DNA of 64,000 nt from Candidatus Centipeda massiliensis. GTDB taxonomy: Bacteria; Bacillota; Negativicutes; Selenomonadales; Selenomonadaceae. How positions within the stretch are numbered: position 1 is the stretch's first letter; each line of letters begins with the position of its first letter. The stretch spans positions 1,087,081-1,151,080 of the forward strand of contig NZ_LT985754.1 of the NCBI RefSeq assembly GCF_900290285.1. Direction: 5' to 3'. Under the pieces are notes generated by a model, which saw nothing but the letters and a program-made list of their open reading frames with translations, did not search any database and had not been told where the DNA came from. Shown here one piece after another: positions 1-10,525 of this stretch. The position numbers and the translations under genes were made by a program.

Positions 1-170
1 TGGGGTATGAGACCCCGAGTCCGTCACTGCGCGGCGGGAGCGGAATGCTCGAAGTGGGCTACCGCTTTGCACCGAAGGACAGCCGCTTCTCGTATGACCT
101 GCGGTTTGCGGGCTGGCAGGGCAAGCGCCAGGGCTACTCCGGCGGCGCTCATGTAAACTGGGCGTTCTAA
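1..170 (+). CDS. C-terminal end of an outer-membrane beta-barrel protein (partial)
   Basis: The reading frame that begins at base 3 stays open to a TAA at 168-170 and gives about 55 residues ending in HVNWAF. Alternating aromatic and polar residues and a C-terminal phenylalanine are typical of the last strands of an outer-membrane barrel, such as an autotransporter or a porin-like protein. The 5' part lies outside the window, so the family cannot be named. An intrinsic terminator follows 16 bases after the stop, so this is the end of a transcription unit. The coding call is fairly safe; the barrel call rests on a short tail. Confidence 0.6.
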   Translation, partial: GYETPSPSLRGGSGMLEVGYRFAPKDSRFSYDLRFAGWQGKRQGYSGGAHVNWAF

Positions 171-186
171 GAGATACAATGTTTTT

Positions 187-224
187 GGGGAGCTGCTGCA
201 TTATATGCGGCAGCCCCTTTTTTT
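187..224 (+). terminator. Intrinsic terminator after the partial outer-membrane gene
   Basis: A GC-rich stem pairs GCTGCTGCA with TGCGGCAGC, extended by GGGG/CCCC around a bulged A, with loop TTATA, followed by a run of seven T. It separates the partial gene from uvrB. Confidence 0.85.
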
Positions 225-324
225 ATGAGACGACGGAGCTTTTTCGCTTCGCACTATTTTCATCACACGTTGAATGCGATATAATGACAGAATGATTTTT
301 TTGCAATGCGAAGGAGGGCGTACG

Positions 325-2367
325 ATGGCGATGGTTCCGAAACTCAATACAACGATCTTCGAGAAGGAGGTTCCGTTCAAGGTCGTCGCACCCTTTGAGC
401 CGATGGGCGATCAGCCGCAGGCGATTGCAGATCTTGCGGGCGGCATTGAAAACGGCATGACGGCGCAGGTGCTGCTCGGCGCGACGGGGACGGGCAAGAC
501 CTATACGATGGCAAAGGTCATTGAGCGCGTGCAGCGCCCAACGCTCGTCATTGCACACAACAAGACACTCGCGGCGCAGCTTGCGAGCGAGTTCAAGTCC
601 TTCTTTCCCGACAACTACGTCGGCTACTTTGTCAGCTACTACGACTACTACCAGCCCGAAGCCTACATCGCGCAGACGGACACCTACATCGAGAAGGACG
701 CGTCCATCAACGATGAGATCGATGAGCTGCGCCACTCCGCGACCTGTTCGCTGTTCGAGCGGCGCGACGTGATTATCGTCGCGAGCGTGTCCTGCATCTA
801 CGGTCTCGGCTCCCCCGAGAGCTATCATGAGATGGTGCTCTCCGTACACAAGGGGCAGACGATTCCGCGCGAGGCGATTCTGCAAAAACTTGTCGCCATT
901 CGCTACGAGCGCAACGACATCGCCTTTGAGCGCGGGCGCTTCCGCGTGCGCGGCGACGTGGTCGAGATCTTCCCTGCGGGCTACAACAATCGTGGCGTAC
1001 GCATCGAGATGTTCGGCGATGAGGTCGAGCGGATCATTGAATTTGATGTGACCTCAGGCGAGGTCTACGGTGAACGGCTTCATTCGATGGTCTTTCCTGC
1101 ATCCCACTACGTCACGGACGATGAGGATATGAAGATTGCAATGGCGGATATCCGTACGGAGCTTGCACAGCGTCTGGACGAGCTGAAGGGCGCAGGCAAA
1201 CAGCTTGAGGCACAGCGGCTCGAACAGCGCACGAACTACGACCTTGAGATGATGGAGGAGATGGGCTACTGCTCCGGCATCGAGAACTACTCGCGCCACC
1301 TTACGCACAGGAACGCAGGGGATACGCCATATACGCTCCTTGACTACTTTCCTGAGGACTTCCTCATCATGATCGACGAGTCTCACGTGACTCTGCCGCA
1401 GATTCACGCCATGTACGGCGGCGACCGCAGCCGTAAGGTCTCGCTCGTGGACAACGGCTTTCGTTTGCCGTCTGCGTTCGATAACCGTCCGCTGACATTC
1501 GAGGAGTTCGCCGCACGCGTCAACCAAATCGTCTATGTCTCGGCGACGCCCGGCAAATACGAGATGCAGCAGGCACAGCAGGTTGCGCAGCAGATCATCC
1601 GCCCAACGGGGCTGCTTGACCCAGTGGTGGAGGTGCGCCCGCTCGACGGACAGATTGACGATCTGCTCTCGGAGATTCGCGTGCGGATTGAGCGAAATGA
1701 GCGCGTCCTTGTCACAACCCTCACGAAGCGCATGGCGGAAAACCTCACCGAGTACCTACGCGAGGCGGGGGTGAAGGTGCGCTACCTCCACTCGGACATC
1801 GCGACCATCGAGCGTGCGGAGATCATCCACGACCTGAGAGCGGGCGAGTTCGACGTGCTCGTCGGCATCAACCTGCTGCGCGAGGGACTGGATATGCCCG
1901 AGGTGTCGCTCATCGCCATCCTCGACGCGGACAAGGAGGGCTTCCTGCGCTCGGATACAGCGCTCATCCAGACCATCGGACGCGCCGCACGCAATGCGGG
2001 CGGACACGTTATTATGTACGGCGATGTCATTACAGGGTCGATGCAGCGTGCCATCGACGAGACGGAGCGCCGCCGAACGATCCAGAATGAGTATAACGAG
2101 GCACACGGCATCACGCCAAAGACGATCGAAAAGCCCATCGTCCCGCTGATCGAGATGACACTCGTCGCCGCCGAGGACAGGGCACCCTACGGCAAGAAGG
2201 ACGGCAAGTCCAAGAAGAAACTTGGCAAGAAGGAGCGCGAGAACCTCGTCAAGAGTCTCCTGCGCGAAATGCAGCAGGCATCGCGTGCGCTCGAATTCGA
2301 GCGTGCGGCGGAGCTGCGCGATATGATTGTGGAACTTGAGGGCGATCTGCCCAAGAAGAAAAAGTAA
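325..2367 (+). CDS. uvrB: UvrB, excinuclease ABC subunit B
   Basis: UvrB is the damage-verifying helicase-like subunit of nucleotide excision repair; it is loaded by UvrA and then recruits UvrC. The 680-residue product has the Walker A motif GATGTGKT near residue 50, the beta-hairpin region rich in tyrosine ([10 protein letters not shown]), helicase motifs including a DESH box, the QTIGRAARN motif VI, and a C-terminal UVR domain ([14 protein letters not shown]) that contacts UvrC. The ATG at 325 is chosen because AAGGAGGG lies 7 bases upstream. An in-frame ATG at 274 precedes a good -10 box (TATAAT, 280-285) and cannot be the main start. uvrA lies 1.7 kb downstream on the same strand, with thiC inserted between them on the opposite strand. 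No LexA-type operator was recognised. Confidence 0.98.
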   Translation: MAMVPKLNTTIFEKEVPFKVVAPFEPMGDQPQAIADLAGGIENGMTAQVLLGATGTGKTYTMAKVIERVQRPTLVIAHNKTLAAQLASEFKSFFPDNYVGYFVSYYDYYQPEAYIAQTDTYIEKDASINDEIDELRHSATCSLFERRDVIIVASVSCIYGLGSPESYHEMVLSVHKGQTIPREAILQKLVAIRYERNDIAFERGRFRVRGDVVEIFPAGYNNRGVRIEMFGDEVERIIEFDVTSGEVYGERLHSMVFPASHYVTDDEDMKIAMADIRTELAQRLDELKGAGKQLEAQRLEQRTNYDLEMMEEMGYCSGIENYSRHLTHRNAGDTPYTLLDYFPEDFLIMIDESHVTLPQIHAMYGGDRSRKVSLVDNGFRLPSAFDNRPLTFEEFAARVNQIVYVSATPGKYEMQQAQQVAQQIIRPTGLLDPVVEVRPLDGQIDDLLSEIRVRIERNERVLVTTLTKRMAENLTEYLREAGVKVRYLHSDIATIERAEIIHDLRAGEFDVLVGINLLREGLDMPEVSLIAILDADKEGFLRSDTALIQTIGRAARNAGGHVIMYGDVITGSMQRAIDETERRRTIQNEYNEAHGITPKTIEKPIVPLIEMTLVAAEDRAPYGKKDGKSKKKLGKKERENLVKSLLREMQQASRALEFERAAELRDMIVELEGDLPKKKK

Positions 2368-2431
2368 GTGTGAGGAATAGCACTATGGTCTGACCAAACA
2401 ACTTATGCGACAGCCTGATTGAGAAAGCACT

Positions 2432-3736
2432 CTAACAAGATCCGTTTACGGGCTTCCCAAAATACTGTCCCAAGAGCTTCACCGAACAATAATTTCCGCA
2501 CATGGAGCACGCCTCCTCACCTTCCTCGTTGCGCGCCCCGCGTTTTTTGCGGGCAAGTTCGGGATCGATTGCAAGCGTCATCTGCTTTTCCCAATCCAGC
2601 TCCTTGCGTGCCTTCGCCATTGCGAGATCCCACTCCCACGCACCCGGTACGCCGCGTACGAGATCTGCTGCATGCGCCGCAATCCGCGCTGTGATAACGC
2701 CCGTGTGCACATCCTCTATGGTCGGCAGTCCCAGATGCTCGGCAGGGGTCACATAGCAGATAAAGTCTGCTCCGTTTACGGCGGCAAGTGTTCCGCCAAT
2801 TGCCGAGGTTATGTGATCGTAGCCCGGAGCGATGTCCGTCACGAGAGGCCCGAGTACGTAGAATGGCGCATTATGGCAGAGTTCCTTTTCGAGCTTCATG
2901 TTTGACGCGATCTGATCGAACGGCACATGACCGGGACCCTCTACCATCACCTGAACGCCGCGCGCCCACGCGCGATCCACAAGCTCCCCGAGCGTAATCA
3001 GTTCGGTAATCTGGCAGCGATCCGTCGCATCTGCGAGACAGCCGGGGCGCATCCCGTCGCCAAGACTGATCGTCACATCGTATTTCTCGCAGATGTCGAG
3101 GATGTCATCGTAACGCTCATACAACGGATTTTCCTTGCCGTGGTGGAGCATCCAGCCTGCAATAAATGATCCGCCGCGACTCACGATATCCATCACGCGT
3201 CCCTCGCGCTTCATTTGCTCGATGGCAGTGCGTGTCACGCCGCAGTGCAGCGTCAGGAAATCTGCCCCATCCCGTGCCTGCTGCTCGATCACATGAAAGA
3301 GATCCGCATCTGTCATCTCAATCACCGCACCGTGCTTTCGGATCGCGACCACGGTCGCCTCGTAGAGTGGAACTGTCCCGACCATGACGGGGGAGTGCTC
3401 GATGATGCGCCGGCGTGATAGGTCGATATTGTCTCCTGTCGAGAGATCCATTACAGCGTCTGCGCCGCAGCGTACAGCTTCGTCCAGCTTCGCAAGTTCC
3501 GGCTCAATTTCGGGGAATACGTTCGATGTGCCAATGTTCGCGTTCACTTTGACGCGCAGCCCTGCGCCAACCCCGCGCGGACGGAGCCCTTTGTGTTCCG
3601 TGTTCGCGGGAATCACAACCCGCCCTGCTGCCACGCTCTCGCGTACGAACTCCGGCGTCACACGTTCCTCCTCTGCGACAATACGCATCTCCGCCGTAAT
3701 TTCCCCCGCGCGTGCACGCTGCATCTGAGTTGCCAT
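2432..3736 (-). CDS. thiC: ThiC, phosphomethylpyrimidine synthase
   Basis: ThiC is the radical-SAM enzyme that converts aminoimidazole ribotide to hydroxymethylpyrimidine phosphate, the pyrimidine half of thiamine. The 434-residue protein carries family motifs (NANIGTSN, DLSTGDNID, HCGVT, VEGPGHVPFD) and a C-terminal cysteine cluster CSMCGNYC for the 4Fe-4S cluster. It is of the shorter kind without the long N-terminal domain of enterobacterial ThiC. The start at 3736 follows AGGAGG at a spacing of about 7; an upstream in-frame start at 3787 would fall inside the leader terminator and is rejected. A TPP riboswitch precedes it. No other thiamine genes are in the window. Confidence 0.97.
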   Translation of the reverse strand: MATQMQRARAGEITAEMRIVAEEERVTPEFVRESVAAGRVVIPANTEHKGLRPRGVGAGLRVKVNANIGTSNVFPEIEPELAKLDEAVRCGADAVMDLSTGDNIDLSRRRIIEHSPVMVGTVPLYEATVVAIRKHGAVIEMTDADLFHVIEQQARDGADFLTLHCGVTRTAIEQMKREGRVMDIVSRGGSFIAGWMLHHGKENPLYERYDDILDICEKYDVTISLGDGMRPGCLADATDRCQITELITLGELVDRAWARGVQVMVEGPGHVPFDQIASNMKLEKELCHNAPFYVLGPLVTDIAPGYDHITSAIGGTLAAVNGADFICYVTPAEHLGLPTIEDVHTGVITARIAAHAADLVRGVPGAWEWDLAMAKARKELDWEKQMTLAIDPELARKKRGARNEEGEEACSMCGNYCSVKLLGQYFGKPVNGSC

Positions 3737-3756
3737 AAAACGACCTCCTAAAATAC

Positions 3757-3784
3757 AAAAAACCGTCCGGCATAGACCGAACGG
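3757..3784 (-). terminator. Leader terminator of the thiC TPP riboswitch
   Basis: Read on the minus strand, CCGTTCGG and CCGGACGG form an 8-bp stem (one G-U pair) followed by six T, just before the thiC ribosome site. Its place between the TPP aptamer and the gene fits an expression platform that ends transcription when thiamine pyrophosphate is bound. Confidence 0.8.
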
Positions 3785-3800
3785 CAATCACAAACAAAGC

Positions 3801-3877
3801 CACTTCCCTACGCAGGCATTACCCAACAGGTTCCAAGGGTCGATCCGGAGATCTCTCAGCAATAACGCTCCCCCAGT
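3801..3877 (-). promoter_or_regulatory. TPP riboswitch (THI box) controlling thiC
   Basis: The minus strand has the THI-box signature in order: CTGGGGGAGC, CTGAGAGATC, GACCCTTGGAACCTG and GGGTAATGCC. These form the two ligand-sensing arms of the TPP aptamer. It lies about 65 nt upstream of thiC with a terminator hairpin between, so TPP should repress thiC by early termination. Confidence 0.95.
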
Positions 3878-4065
3878 GGAAATATACAATTTTCTATGAT
3901 TATATCATCGCTGCGTATGAAAAACAAGTGTATTGATAAACTTCAGTCATTTGCTCCAAATAAATCAAAACAAAATATGCCCATAGATCAATTAGAAAAC
4001 AACAGCGATGCCTTTACTTTTGCTCCCTGTTCGCTATAATGGTGGGACAGTAAATGGAGGAAAAT

Positions 4066-6900
4066 ATGAACGAAAGTATCAAAATCGAGGGCGCACGCGC
4101 CCATAATCTGAAGAATATCAATGTGGAGATTCCGCGCGATAAATTAGTTGTGGTGACGGGGCTGTCCGGCTCGGGCAAGTCCTCGCTCGCCTTTGACACG
4201 ATCTATGCCGAGGGGCAGCGCCGCTATGTGGAGTCGCTGTCCGCGTACGCGCGGCAGTTCCTCGGGCAGATGGACAAGCCGGACGTGGACAACATCGAGG
4301 GGCTCTCGCCCGCGATCTCCATCGACCAAAAGACGACGAGTCACAACCCGCGCTCGACGGTGGGCACGGTGACGGAGGTCTATGACTATCTGCGCCTGCT
4401 CTATGCACGTGCGGGTCGTCCGCACTGTCCAAGCTGCGGCAAGCCCATCGCGCAGCAGAGCGTCGATCAGATGGTCGATGCGATCCTGACGCAGCCTGAG
4501 GGGACGAAGCTGCTCATCATGGCACAGCTCGTGCGCGGGAAAAAGGGCGAGCACCGCAAGATCCTCGACCAGATCCGCCGCGACGGCTATGTGCGCGTGC
4601 GCATCGACGGGGAACTGCGCGATCTCGGCGAGGAAATCGCCCTTGAGAAGCAGAAGAAGCATACGATTGAGATTGTCGTCGACCGCCTCGTCGTGCGTGC
4701 GGGCGTGGAGAGCCGCTTGACGGACTCGCTTGAGACGGCGCTGCATGCGGGCGGCGGTGTTGTTTACGTGCAGATGGTGGACGGGGAACTGCTCATGTTC
4801 AGCGAGAATTTTGCCTGCGTGGACTGCGGCATCTCGCTCCCCGAGATTGCACCGCGCATGTTCTCGTTCAACAGCCCGTTCGGTGCGTGTCCCGTCTGTA
4901 CGGGGCTTGGCAGTCACAAGGAGTTCGACGAGGAGCTTGTTGTCCCCGACCCAACACTCAGTGTGGCGGACGGTGTCTTTGCGCCCCTTTCCAAAAATCC
5001 AAACTCGTACGGGATGCGTGCGATTACGGCACTCCTGCGTGCGCATGACTATGACGAGCATACGCAGTGGAACCGTATGGACAAGAAAATGCAGAAGACA
5101 CTGCTCTACGGATCGGAGGAGTATGTTTCCTTCCACTATACGAATATGTTTGGTGAGGAGAAGGAGTACAATGTTCCGTACGAGGGGGTTCTGCCCACGC
5201 TTGCGCGACGCTACCGCGAGACGGACTCGGAGGAGATGCGCGAGAGCTACGAGGACTATATGACGGAGACACCGTGTACGGCGTGTCATGGGGCGCGGCT
5301 GAAGCCCGAGACGCTCGCCGTGACGGTCGGCGGAAAAAATATCGCCGAACTCACAGCACTCACGATCCGAGAGGCGGATGCGTTCCTCGCAGAGGCGGAG
5401 AAGGATTTTTCCCCGCGCGAGGCGAAGATTGCCGTGGAGATCCTAAAGGAAATCCACGCACGGCTGCACTTCCTCCTCGATGTGGGACTGGACTATCTGA
5501 CGCTCTCGCGCGCGGCGGGGACGCTCTCGGGCGGCGAGGCGCAGCGCATCCGACTCGCGACACAGATCGGCTCGGGGCTGATGGGGGTGCTCTACATTCT
5601 CGACGAGCCGAGCATCGGTCTGCACCAGCGGGACAACAACCGTCTGCTTGCAACGCTGCGGCATCTGCGCGACCTCGGCAATACGCTGATTGTCGTGGAG
5701 CATGACGAGGACACGATGTACGCCGCCGACCACATCATTGACATCGGTCCAGGTGCGGGCGAGCACGGCGGCGAAGTGGTCGCGGAGGGAACGGCGGAAG
5801 AGATCATGGCGAACCCTGCCTCCATTACGGGACAGTATCTTGCGCGCAAGAAATTTATCCCCGTGCCCGCCGAGCGGCGCAAGGGCAATGGCAACGTCCT
5901 TGAAATTATGGGCGCGGCAGAAAATAACCTGAAGAATATCAATGTGAAGTTTCCACTCGGGACGCTGACGCTTGTGACGGGTGTCTCCGGCTCGGGCAAG
6001 TCCACGCTCGTCAACGAGATTCTCTATCGCGGCGTTGCCTCGCGGCTCTACCGTGCGAAGGGAAAGCCCGGCAAGCACAAGAAGATCAAGGGGCTTGAGC
6101 ACATCGACAAGGTCATCAACATCGACCAGCAGCCGATCGGGCGTACGCCGCGCTCGAATCCCGCGACCTATACGGGCGTATTCGATGCAATCCGCGAGCT
6201 TTTCAGTCAAGTCTCGGAGTCGCGCATGCGCGGCTACAAGGCGGGGCGGTTCAGCTTCAACGTGAAGGGCGGACGCTGTGAGGCGTGCCGCGGGGACGGC
6301 ATCCTCAAGATCGAGATGCAGTTCCTCCCCGATGTCTACGTCCCGTGTGAGGTCTGCAAGGGGGCACGCTATAACCGCGAGACACTTGAGGTGCGTTACA
6401 AGGGCAAGACCATCGCCGAGGTACTCGATATGACGATTGAGGAGGCGGTGGGCTTCTTTCAGAATGTGCCGCGCATCGCACGCAAGCTTGAGATCATCCG
6501 CGACGTGGGGCTTGGCTACATCCGTCTCGGACAGCCCGCGACGACGCTCTCGGGCGGCGAGGCGCAGCGCGTGAAGCTCGCGACGGAGCTGTCGAAGCGC
6601 AGCACGGGCAAGACGCTCTACATCCTCGACGAGCCAACGACGGGGCTGCACGCGGCGGACATCCACAAGCTGCTCGTCATCCTGCAGAGGCTTGTGGACG
6701 GCGGTGATACAGTCGTTGTCATCGAGCACAACCTTGACGTCATCAAGGCGGCGGACTATGTGATCGACCTCGGTCCCGAGGGCGGCGTGCGCGGTGGGAC
6801 GATTGTCGCGCAGGGGACGCCCGAGCAGATTGTAGAGGTCGCAGAGTCCTACACGGGGAAATTTTTGAAGCCGCTGCTGGAAGAGAAACACAAATCGTAG
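4066..6900 (+). CDS. uvrA: UvrA, excinuclease ABC subunit A
   Basis: UvrA is the damage-sensing ATPase dimer of nucleotide excision repair. The 944-residue protein has two ABC modules, each with a Walker A (GLSGSGKSS near residue 30; GVSGSGKST near 640) and a signature LSGGEAQR, and the expected zinc-binding cysteine pairs (CPSC, CVDC/CPVC, CEAC/CEVC). The ATG at 4066 is chosen because GGAGG sits 5 bases before it; the in-frame ATG at 4054 has no such site. A TATAAT at 4035-4040 suggests the promoter lies directly upstream, with only a weak -35. The gene has its own transcription start and is not in an operon with uvrB. Confidence 0.98.
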   Translation: MNESIKIEGARAHNLKNINVEIPRDKLVVVTGLSGSGKSSLAFDTIYAEGQRRYVESLSAYARQFLGQMDKPDVDNIEGLSPAISIDQKTTSHNPRSTVGTVTEVYDYLRLLYARAGRPHCPSCGKPIAQQSVDQMVDAILTQPEGTKLLIMAQLVRGKKGEHRKILDQIRRDGYVRVRIDGELRDLGEEIALEKQKKHTIEIVVDRLVVRAGVESRLTDSLETALHAGGGVVYVQMVDGELLMFSENFACVDCGISLPEIAPRMFSFNSPFGACPVCTGLGSHKEFDEELVVPDPTLSVADGVFAPLSKNPNSYGMRAITALLRAHDYDEHTQWNRMDKKMQKTLLYGSEEYVSFHYTNMFGEEKEYNVPYEGVLPTLARRYRETDSEEMRESYEDYMTETPCTACHGARLKPETLAVTVGGKNIAELTALTIREADAFLAEAEKDFSPREAKIAVEILKEIHARLHFLLDVGLDYLTLSRAAGTLSGGEAQRIRLATQIGSGLMGVLYILDEPSIGLHQRDNNRLLATLRHLRDLGNTLIVVEHDEDTMYAADHIIDIGPGAGEHGGEVVAEGTAEEIMANPASITGQYLARKKFIPVPAERRKGNGNVLEIMGAAENNLKNINVKFPLGTLTLVTGVSGSGKSTLVNEILYRGVASRLYRAKGKPGKHKKIKGLEHIDKVINIDQQPIGRTPRSNPATYTGVFDAIRELFSQVSESRMRGYKAGRFSFNVKGGRCEACRGDGILKIEMQFLPDVYVPCEVCKGARYNRETLEVRYKGKTIAEVLDMTIEEAVGFFQNVPRIARKLEIIRDVGLGYIRLGQPATTLSGGEAQRVKLATELSKRSTGKTLYILDEPTTGLHAADIHKLLVILQRLVDGGDTVVVIEHNLDVIKAADYVIDLGPEGGVRGGTIVAQGTPEQIVEVAESYTGKFLKPLLEEKHKS

Positions 6901-6981
6901 AGGAGCTTCTATCGGCTCGCTGCACGCACCACCTTTCCCCGCCGCGACGGGGAAAACGAGAATAGAAAAGAAGGTAATGTA

Positions 6982-7899
6982 ATGCTGATTTTAGGTCAGA
7001 TGATCGTATTTTTTCTGATGATCTTTGCGGGGGCACTCGCACGCCGCTACAAGATCATCATTCCGAACAATCAGGAGCAGTTTTCCTCGCTGATTGTCAA
7101 CATCGCGTGCCCCTGTCTCATCATCTCAGCGGCGATGCGTGCCGAGGAGCACATGGGGCTGGAACAGGTCATCGAGACGTACACCGCATACGCCGTCCTC
7201 CTTGCGATGATGTGTCTCGTCGGCTTTCTGCTGCCGCTGCTGCTGCGCTTTCGCGGGCGCCTGCGCGGAGCGATCAACCTCTCGTTCTGGTTCAATAACT
7301 CGCTCTTTATGGGGCTGCCGCTTGTGCAGGGCGTCTACGGCGATCAGGCGGTTGTCTATATGACGCTGTTCTTCATTCCCGTGAATCTGCTCTTTTTCGT
7401 CTACGGTGTCTCCTCCATCAGCATTCACAAGCGGCGCGGTTTGGAGATGTTCCGCATGCTGCTGAATCCCGGCATCATCGCATCGCTGATTGCGTGTGTG
7501 ATCTACTTTGCTGAGATTCCGACGCATCCGCTGCTCTCACAGACGTTTGCGCTGCTCGGGGCAATGACGGCACCTCTGGCGATGATGATGATCGGTGCCT
7601 CGCTGAAGGATATCCACATGCGTCACATGCTGACGGATCGGAAACTCCTGCTCTATACCTTTCTCAAGGCTGTGGTGCTGCCGATCCCGATTCTCTTCAT
7701 TATGAAACTGTTTGTGACGAATCCCTACATCCTTGGGTGCAGCCTCGTCATTGTCGCTGCACCGACGGGCGGCATGGTGGCAATGGTGGCACTCCTCTAC
7801 AACAAGGTCGCCTATCCGCTCATGACGGAGATCATTGCACTCTCAACGCTGATCTCCGTCGCAACGATTCCACTTGTCTCGGTGATTACGGGACTTTGA
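6982..7899 (+). CDS. AEC-family (auxin efflux carrier-like) membrane transporter
   Basis: The 305-residue protein is almost wholly hydrophobic, with about ten predicted membrane segments and the two-halved layout of the AEC family; conserved pieces include NIACPCLII, NNSLFMGLP and AAPTGGMVAM. Bacterial members export or import small organic anions such as malate or malonate, but the substrate cannot be read from sequence. It follows uvrA by 81 bases, including GAAGG before the ATG, and is followed after 17 bases by a metallophosphoesterase gene, so cotranscription is likely. No regulatory site was seen. Confidence 0.85.
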   Translation: MLILGQMIVFFLMIFAGALARRYKIIIPNNQEQFSSLIVNIACPCLIISAAMRAEEHMGLEQVIETYTAYAVLLAMMCLVGFLLPLLLRFRGRLRGAINLSFWFNNSLFMGLPLVQGVYGDQAVVYMTLFFIPVNLLFFVYGVSSISIHKRRGLEMFRMLLNPGIIASLIACVIYFAEIPTHPLLSQTFALLGAMTAPLAMMMIGASLKDIHMRHMLTDRKLLLYTFLKAVVLPIPILFIMKLFVTNPYILGCSLVIVAAPTGGMVAMVALLYNKVAYPLMTEIIALSTLISVATIPLVSVITGL

Positions 7900-7916
7900 T
7901 AGCTTAGGAGGTACAT

Positions 7917-9071
7917 TTGCCCGGTTTCTTTGTGATTTTCCTGCTCGTCGTCCTTGCCTGTCTCGGGCTGTGTCTGTACGCGCTGCGCTATCTCGCAGAG
8001 GGGCGGCGGCTGACGTATCTTCGCATCGCGCTCACCGTCGCCGAACTCGGGGGCGTTGGGCTGCTTTATTATTTGGTCAGAACCCATCAAACGGAGGGCT
8101 GGGCGGGCATGGTTACGCTGCCCATCATTCTCCTGCTCGTGGGGCAGCTGATTACGCTTGGCTTCGTTGTGCTCGGTGTTGTGGGGCGTGTACTGTGGCG
8201 GAAGATGCAGCATGCGCCTTACGATCCCGCGCGGCGGCGTGTGCTGAAGAATGCGGCACTCTATCCTGCGGCGGGCTTTCTTCTGAGCAGTTACGGTGCA
8301 TTTATCGAGCGCAAGCATACGGTACGCCGTGACTATACCATCCCGATTGCAAATCTGCCGCCCGAGGCAGACGGCATGGTGATTGCACAGATCAGCGATG
8401 TGCATCTTGGCACATATTTCTCCGTGGCGGATTTTGAAAAACTACTTGCAGAGGCGGCGCAGGGCGGCGCAGATCTGCTTGCCGTGACGGGCGATCTGTT
8501 CGACGATGAGCGGCAGAACGAGGCAGCGGCAGAGGTGCTTGTCGCGTATGCGCAGGAGTGGCATGACGGGATCTGGTACTGTATCGGCAACCATGAATAC
8601 TATCGTGGGGCGCGTTCGCTCGTTGATCGCATGGCGGGCGAGGGACGTATTCATGTCGTACTGAACGGAGCGGAGCAGGTCGCAGGACGAGGAAATCTCT
8701 ATATTGCGGGCGTGGACTATCCGTTTGCGCGCGGCGATGCGTTTGATCCGCAAAAAAAGGCGTATTTTGCAGCGGCGATGGCGCACGTTCCAGAGGATGC
8801 GGTGACTGTTCTCCTCGCGCATCACCCCGATTTCATCGACGAGGCGGCGGCACACGGCTCTGTTCCGCTCACGCTCACGGGGCATACGCATGGCAGTCAG
8901 TTCGGCATTTTCGGGCAGCCACTGTTCCCCGTATTCAAGTATACGCGCGGTATGGTGCACATCGGTGAGAATTACGGTTATGTGCATTCGGGCAACGGCA
9001 GCTGGTTCCCGCTGCGGATCGGCTGCCCGCCCGAGATTGCATATTTTAGATTGGAGAGAACAGCAGAATGA
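7917..9071 (+). CDS. Membrane-anchored calcineurin-like metallophosphoesterase
   Basis: The 384-residue protein has N-terminal membrane segments to about residue 95, then a calcineurin-type phosphoesterase domain with all metal-binding motifs in order: DVHLG, GDLFDD, GNHEYYRG, HHPDF and GHTHGSQ. This is the YkuE-like layout, in which the catalytic domain probably faces outward and acts on a phosphodiester or lipid-linked substrate. The substrate is unknown. Translation starts at TTG (7917), supported by AGGAGG at 7906-7911. Its 3' end overlaps the next gene by 4 bases, so they are translationally coupled. Confidence 0.88.
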   Translation: MPGFFVIFLLVVLACLGLCLYALRYLAEGRRLTYLRIALTVAELGGVGLLYYLVRTHQTEGWAGMVTLPIILLLVGQLITLGFVVLGVVGRVLWRKMQHAPYDPARRRVLKNAALYPAAGFLLSSYGAFIERKHTVRRDYTIPIANLPPEADGMVIAQISDVHLGTYFSVADFEKLLAEAAQGGADLLAVTGDLFDDERQNEAAAEVLVAYAQEWHDGIWYCIGNHEYYRGARSLVDRMAGEGRIHVVLNGAEQVAGRGNLYIAGVDYPFARGDAFDPQKKAYFAAAMAHVPEDAVTVLLAHHPDFIDEAAAHGSVPLTLTGHTHGSQFGIFGQPLFPVFKYTRGMVHIGENYGYVHSGNGSWFPLRIGCPPEIAYFRLERTAE

Positions 9072-10525
9072 GTTGGCTTGACGACTATGTCGCCCTCCGT
9101 GAGGACATTCATCAGGGGTATATATACGAGGCGATTGAAGCGATTTTGTTCATGCGTGCCCATGAGGAGATCCCTGCGGATGAGCAATGGCGTTTCTCCG
9201 AGATGATGGGCGCATGCTGCCGTGCCCTTGCGGATACGGAGGGAGCGCTTGCGGCGTACTTTGAGGCGGCGCAGGAGGATAAATTCCTCCGCAGTCAGCG
9301 GCAGCATTTCTCGAACTACCTCTATCTCTGCCATGCCGTCCCGAATCTGACGCCGAAGGAACTGAAGGCACAGTTCGATATGTACGCGACGCTCTACCGG
9401 CATGAGGAGCCTCTGCCGCCGCGCGCGGAGGTTTGTCATGAGCGGCTGCGGATCGGTTTTATCGCGGGGCACTTCCTCAGCTCGTCTTCATCTCTCTTCT
9501 ATGAGGGGATTATGCGCGGACTGACAGAGAAATACGATGTCTATGCGTACTCTCTCAGTGACCGTGCGGATGCCTTCACAGAGAACCTACGCGGTGCGGT
9601 CGACTACCGTATGCTTGCAAATCTCTCGATTGAGGAACAGGCGGAGCGCATACGTGCGGATGAGATTGATGTGCTCTTTGATCTCGGTGGGCATACGGAT
9701 GGCGGTATGACCCTTATGCCGCTTGCATATCGCCCGGCACCTGTTCAGATCTCCGGGATCGGCTGGTTTGCGACGACAGGCGTACCCTTCGTGGACGGCT
9801 TTCTGACGGATGACGTGCTCTCACCTGCGGGGTCGGAGGCGTTCTACAGTGAGCAGCTGCTGCGTCTGCCGCACGCATTCCATTTCACACCGGATGAGGC
9901 GATGCGTGCGAGTGAAGTGCATGCGCGTCCTACGGATGCGCCGATCACCTTCGGCGTGTTCCAGAACTTTATGAAGATCAATGAGGAGTCGTTGAAGGTC
10001 TGGGGGCGGATTCTGAAAAAGCTGCCGCAGGCACAGCTGATCCTTCAGGATGCCGCCGTGGACAGTCCGCTGCGCGTGACGACAATCCTTGGGATGATCG
10101 AGGGGCTAAAACTGCCCGCGAAGCGCATCTTCGTGCGTACGGGTAGGCGCGATTACCTCGGGGACTACGGGGACATCGACATCGCGCTCGACACGTTCCC
10201 GTATACGGGCGGTGCATCGACCACGACTGCGCTCTATATGGGCGTACCTGTCATTACACTCCGCGGGGAGACGCATCATGCCGCGCGCCTTGGCGGGTCC
10301 ATGCTTACGGCGGCAGGGAAAACAGAGTGGATTGCGGAAGACGTACGCGCGTACGAGAATCTCGCCGTACGGATGGCAGAGGATATTGTCACTGTGCGTG
10401 CAAGCCGCGTGGCGCTGCGCACGGAGGTGGAGAAGTCCGCACTGATGGACGGCGGCGCGTATCTTACGGCGTTTATGGATGAGATCGAACGCCTGTGGGC
10501 GGAGCGCGGGGACTTTTCACATTGA
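9068..10525 (+). CDS. OGT-like (GT41/SPINDLY-type) glycosyltransferase
   Basis: The 485-residue protein begins with a helical TPR-like part (to about residue 110) and continues with the two Rossmann lobes of a GT41 protein O-GlcNAc transferase: RIGFIAGHF, DLGGHTDGG, PVQISGIGWFATTG, FGVFQNFMKI and DTFPYTGGASTTTALYMGVP. Such bacterial enzymes add a sugar, usually GlcNAc from UDP-GlcNAc, to Ser/Thr of cytoplasmic or secreted proteins. The acceptor here is unknown. It overlaps its upstream neighbour by 4 bases and the downstream methyltransferase-like gene by 4 bases or more, so the three genes are coupled. Confidence 0.85.
   Translation: MSWLDDYVALREDIHQGYIYEAIEAILFMRAHEEIPADEQWRFSEMMGACCRALADTEGALAAYFEAAQEDKFLRSQRQHFSNYLYLCHAVPNLTPKELKAQFDMYATLYRHEEPLPPRAEVCHERLRIGFIAGHFLSSSSSLFYEGIMRGLTEKYDVYAYSLSDRADAFTENLRGAVDYRMLANLSIEEQAERIRADEIDVLFDLGGHTDGGMTLMPLAYRPAPVQISGIGWFATTGVPFVDGFLTDDVLSPAGSEAFYSEQLLRLPHAFHFTPDEAMRASEVHARPTDAPITFGVFQNFMKINEESLKVWGRILKKLPQAQLILQDAAVDSPLRVTTILGMIEGLKLPAKRIFVRTGRRDYLGDYGDIDIALDTFPYTGGASTTTALYMGVPVITLRGETHHAARLGGSMLTAAGKTEWIAEDVRAYENLAVRMAEDIVTVRASRVALRTEVEKSALMDGGAYLTAFMDEIERLWAERGDFSH

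Noticed and set aside
274-324. Upstream start of uvrB at 274
   Set aside because: The ATG lies before the -10 box of the likely promoter, and AAGGAGGG fits the ATG at 325.
5443-6891. A 482-codon open frame on the minus strand opposite uvrA
   Set aside because: It is the shadow of a GC-rich gene; uvrA has full homology, and the antisense product shows no family pattern and no ribosome site.
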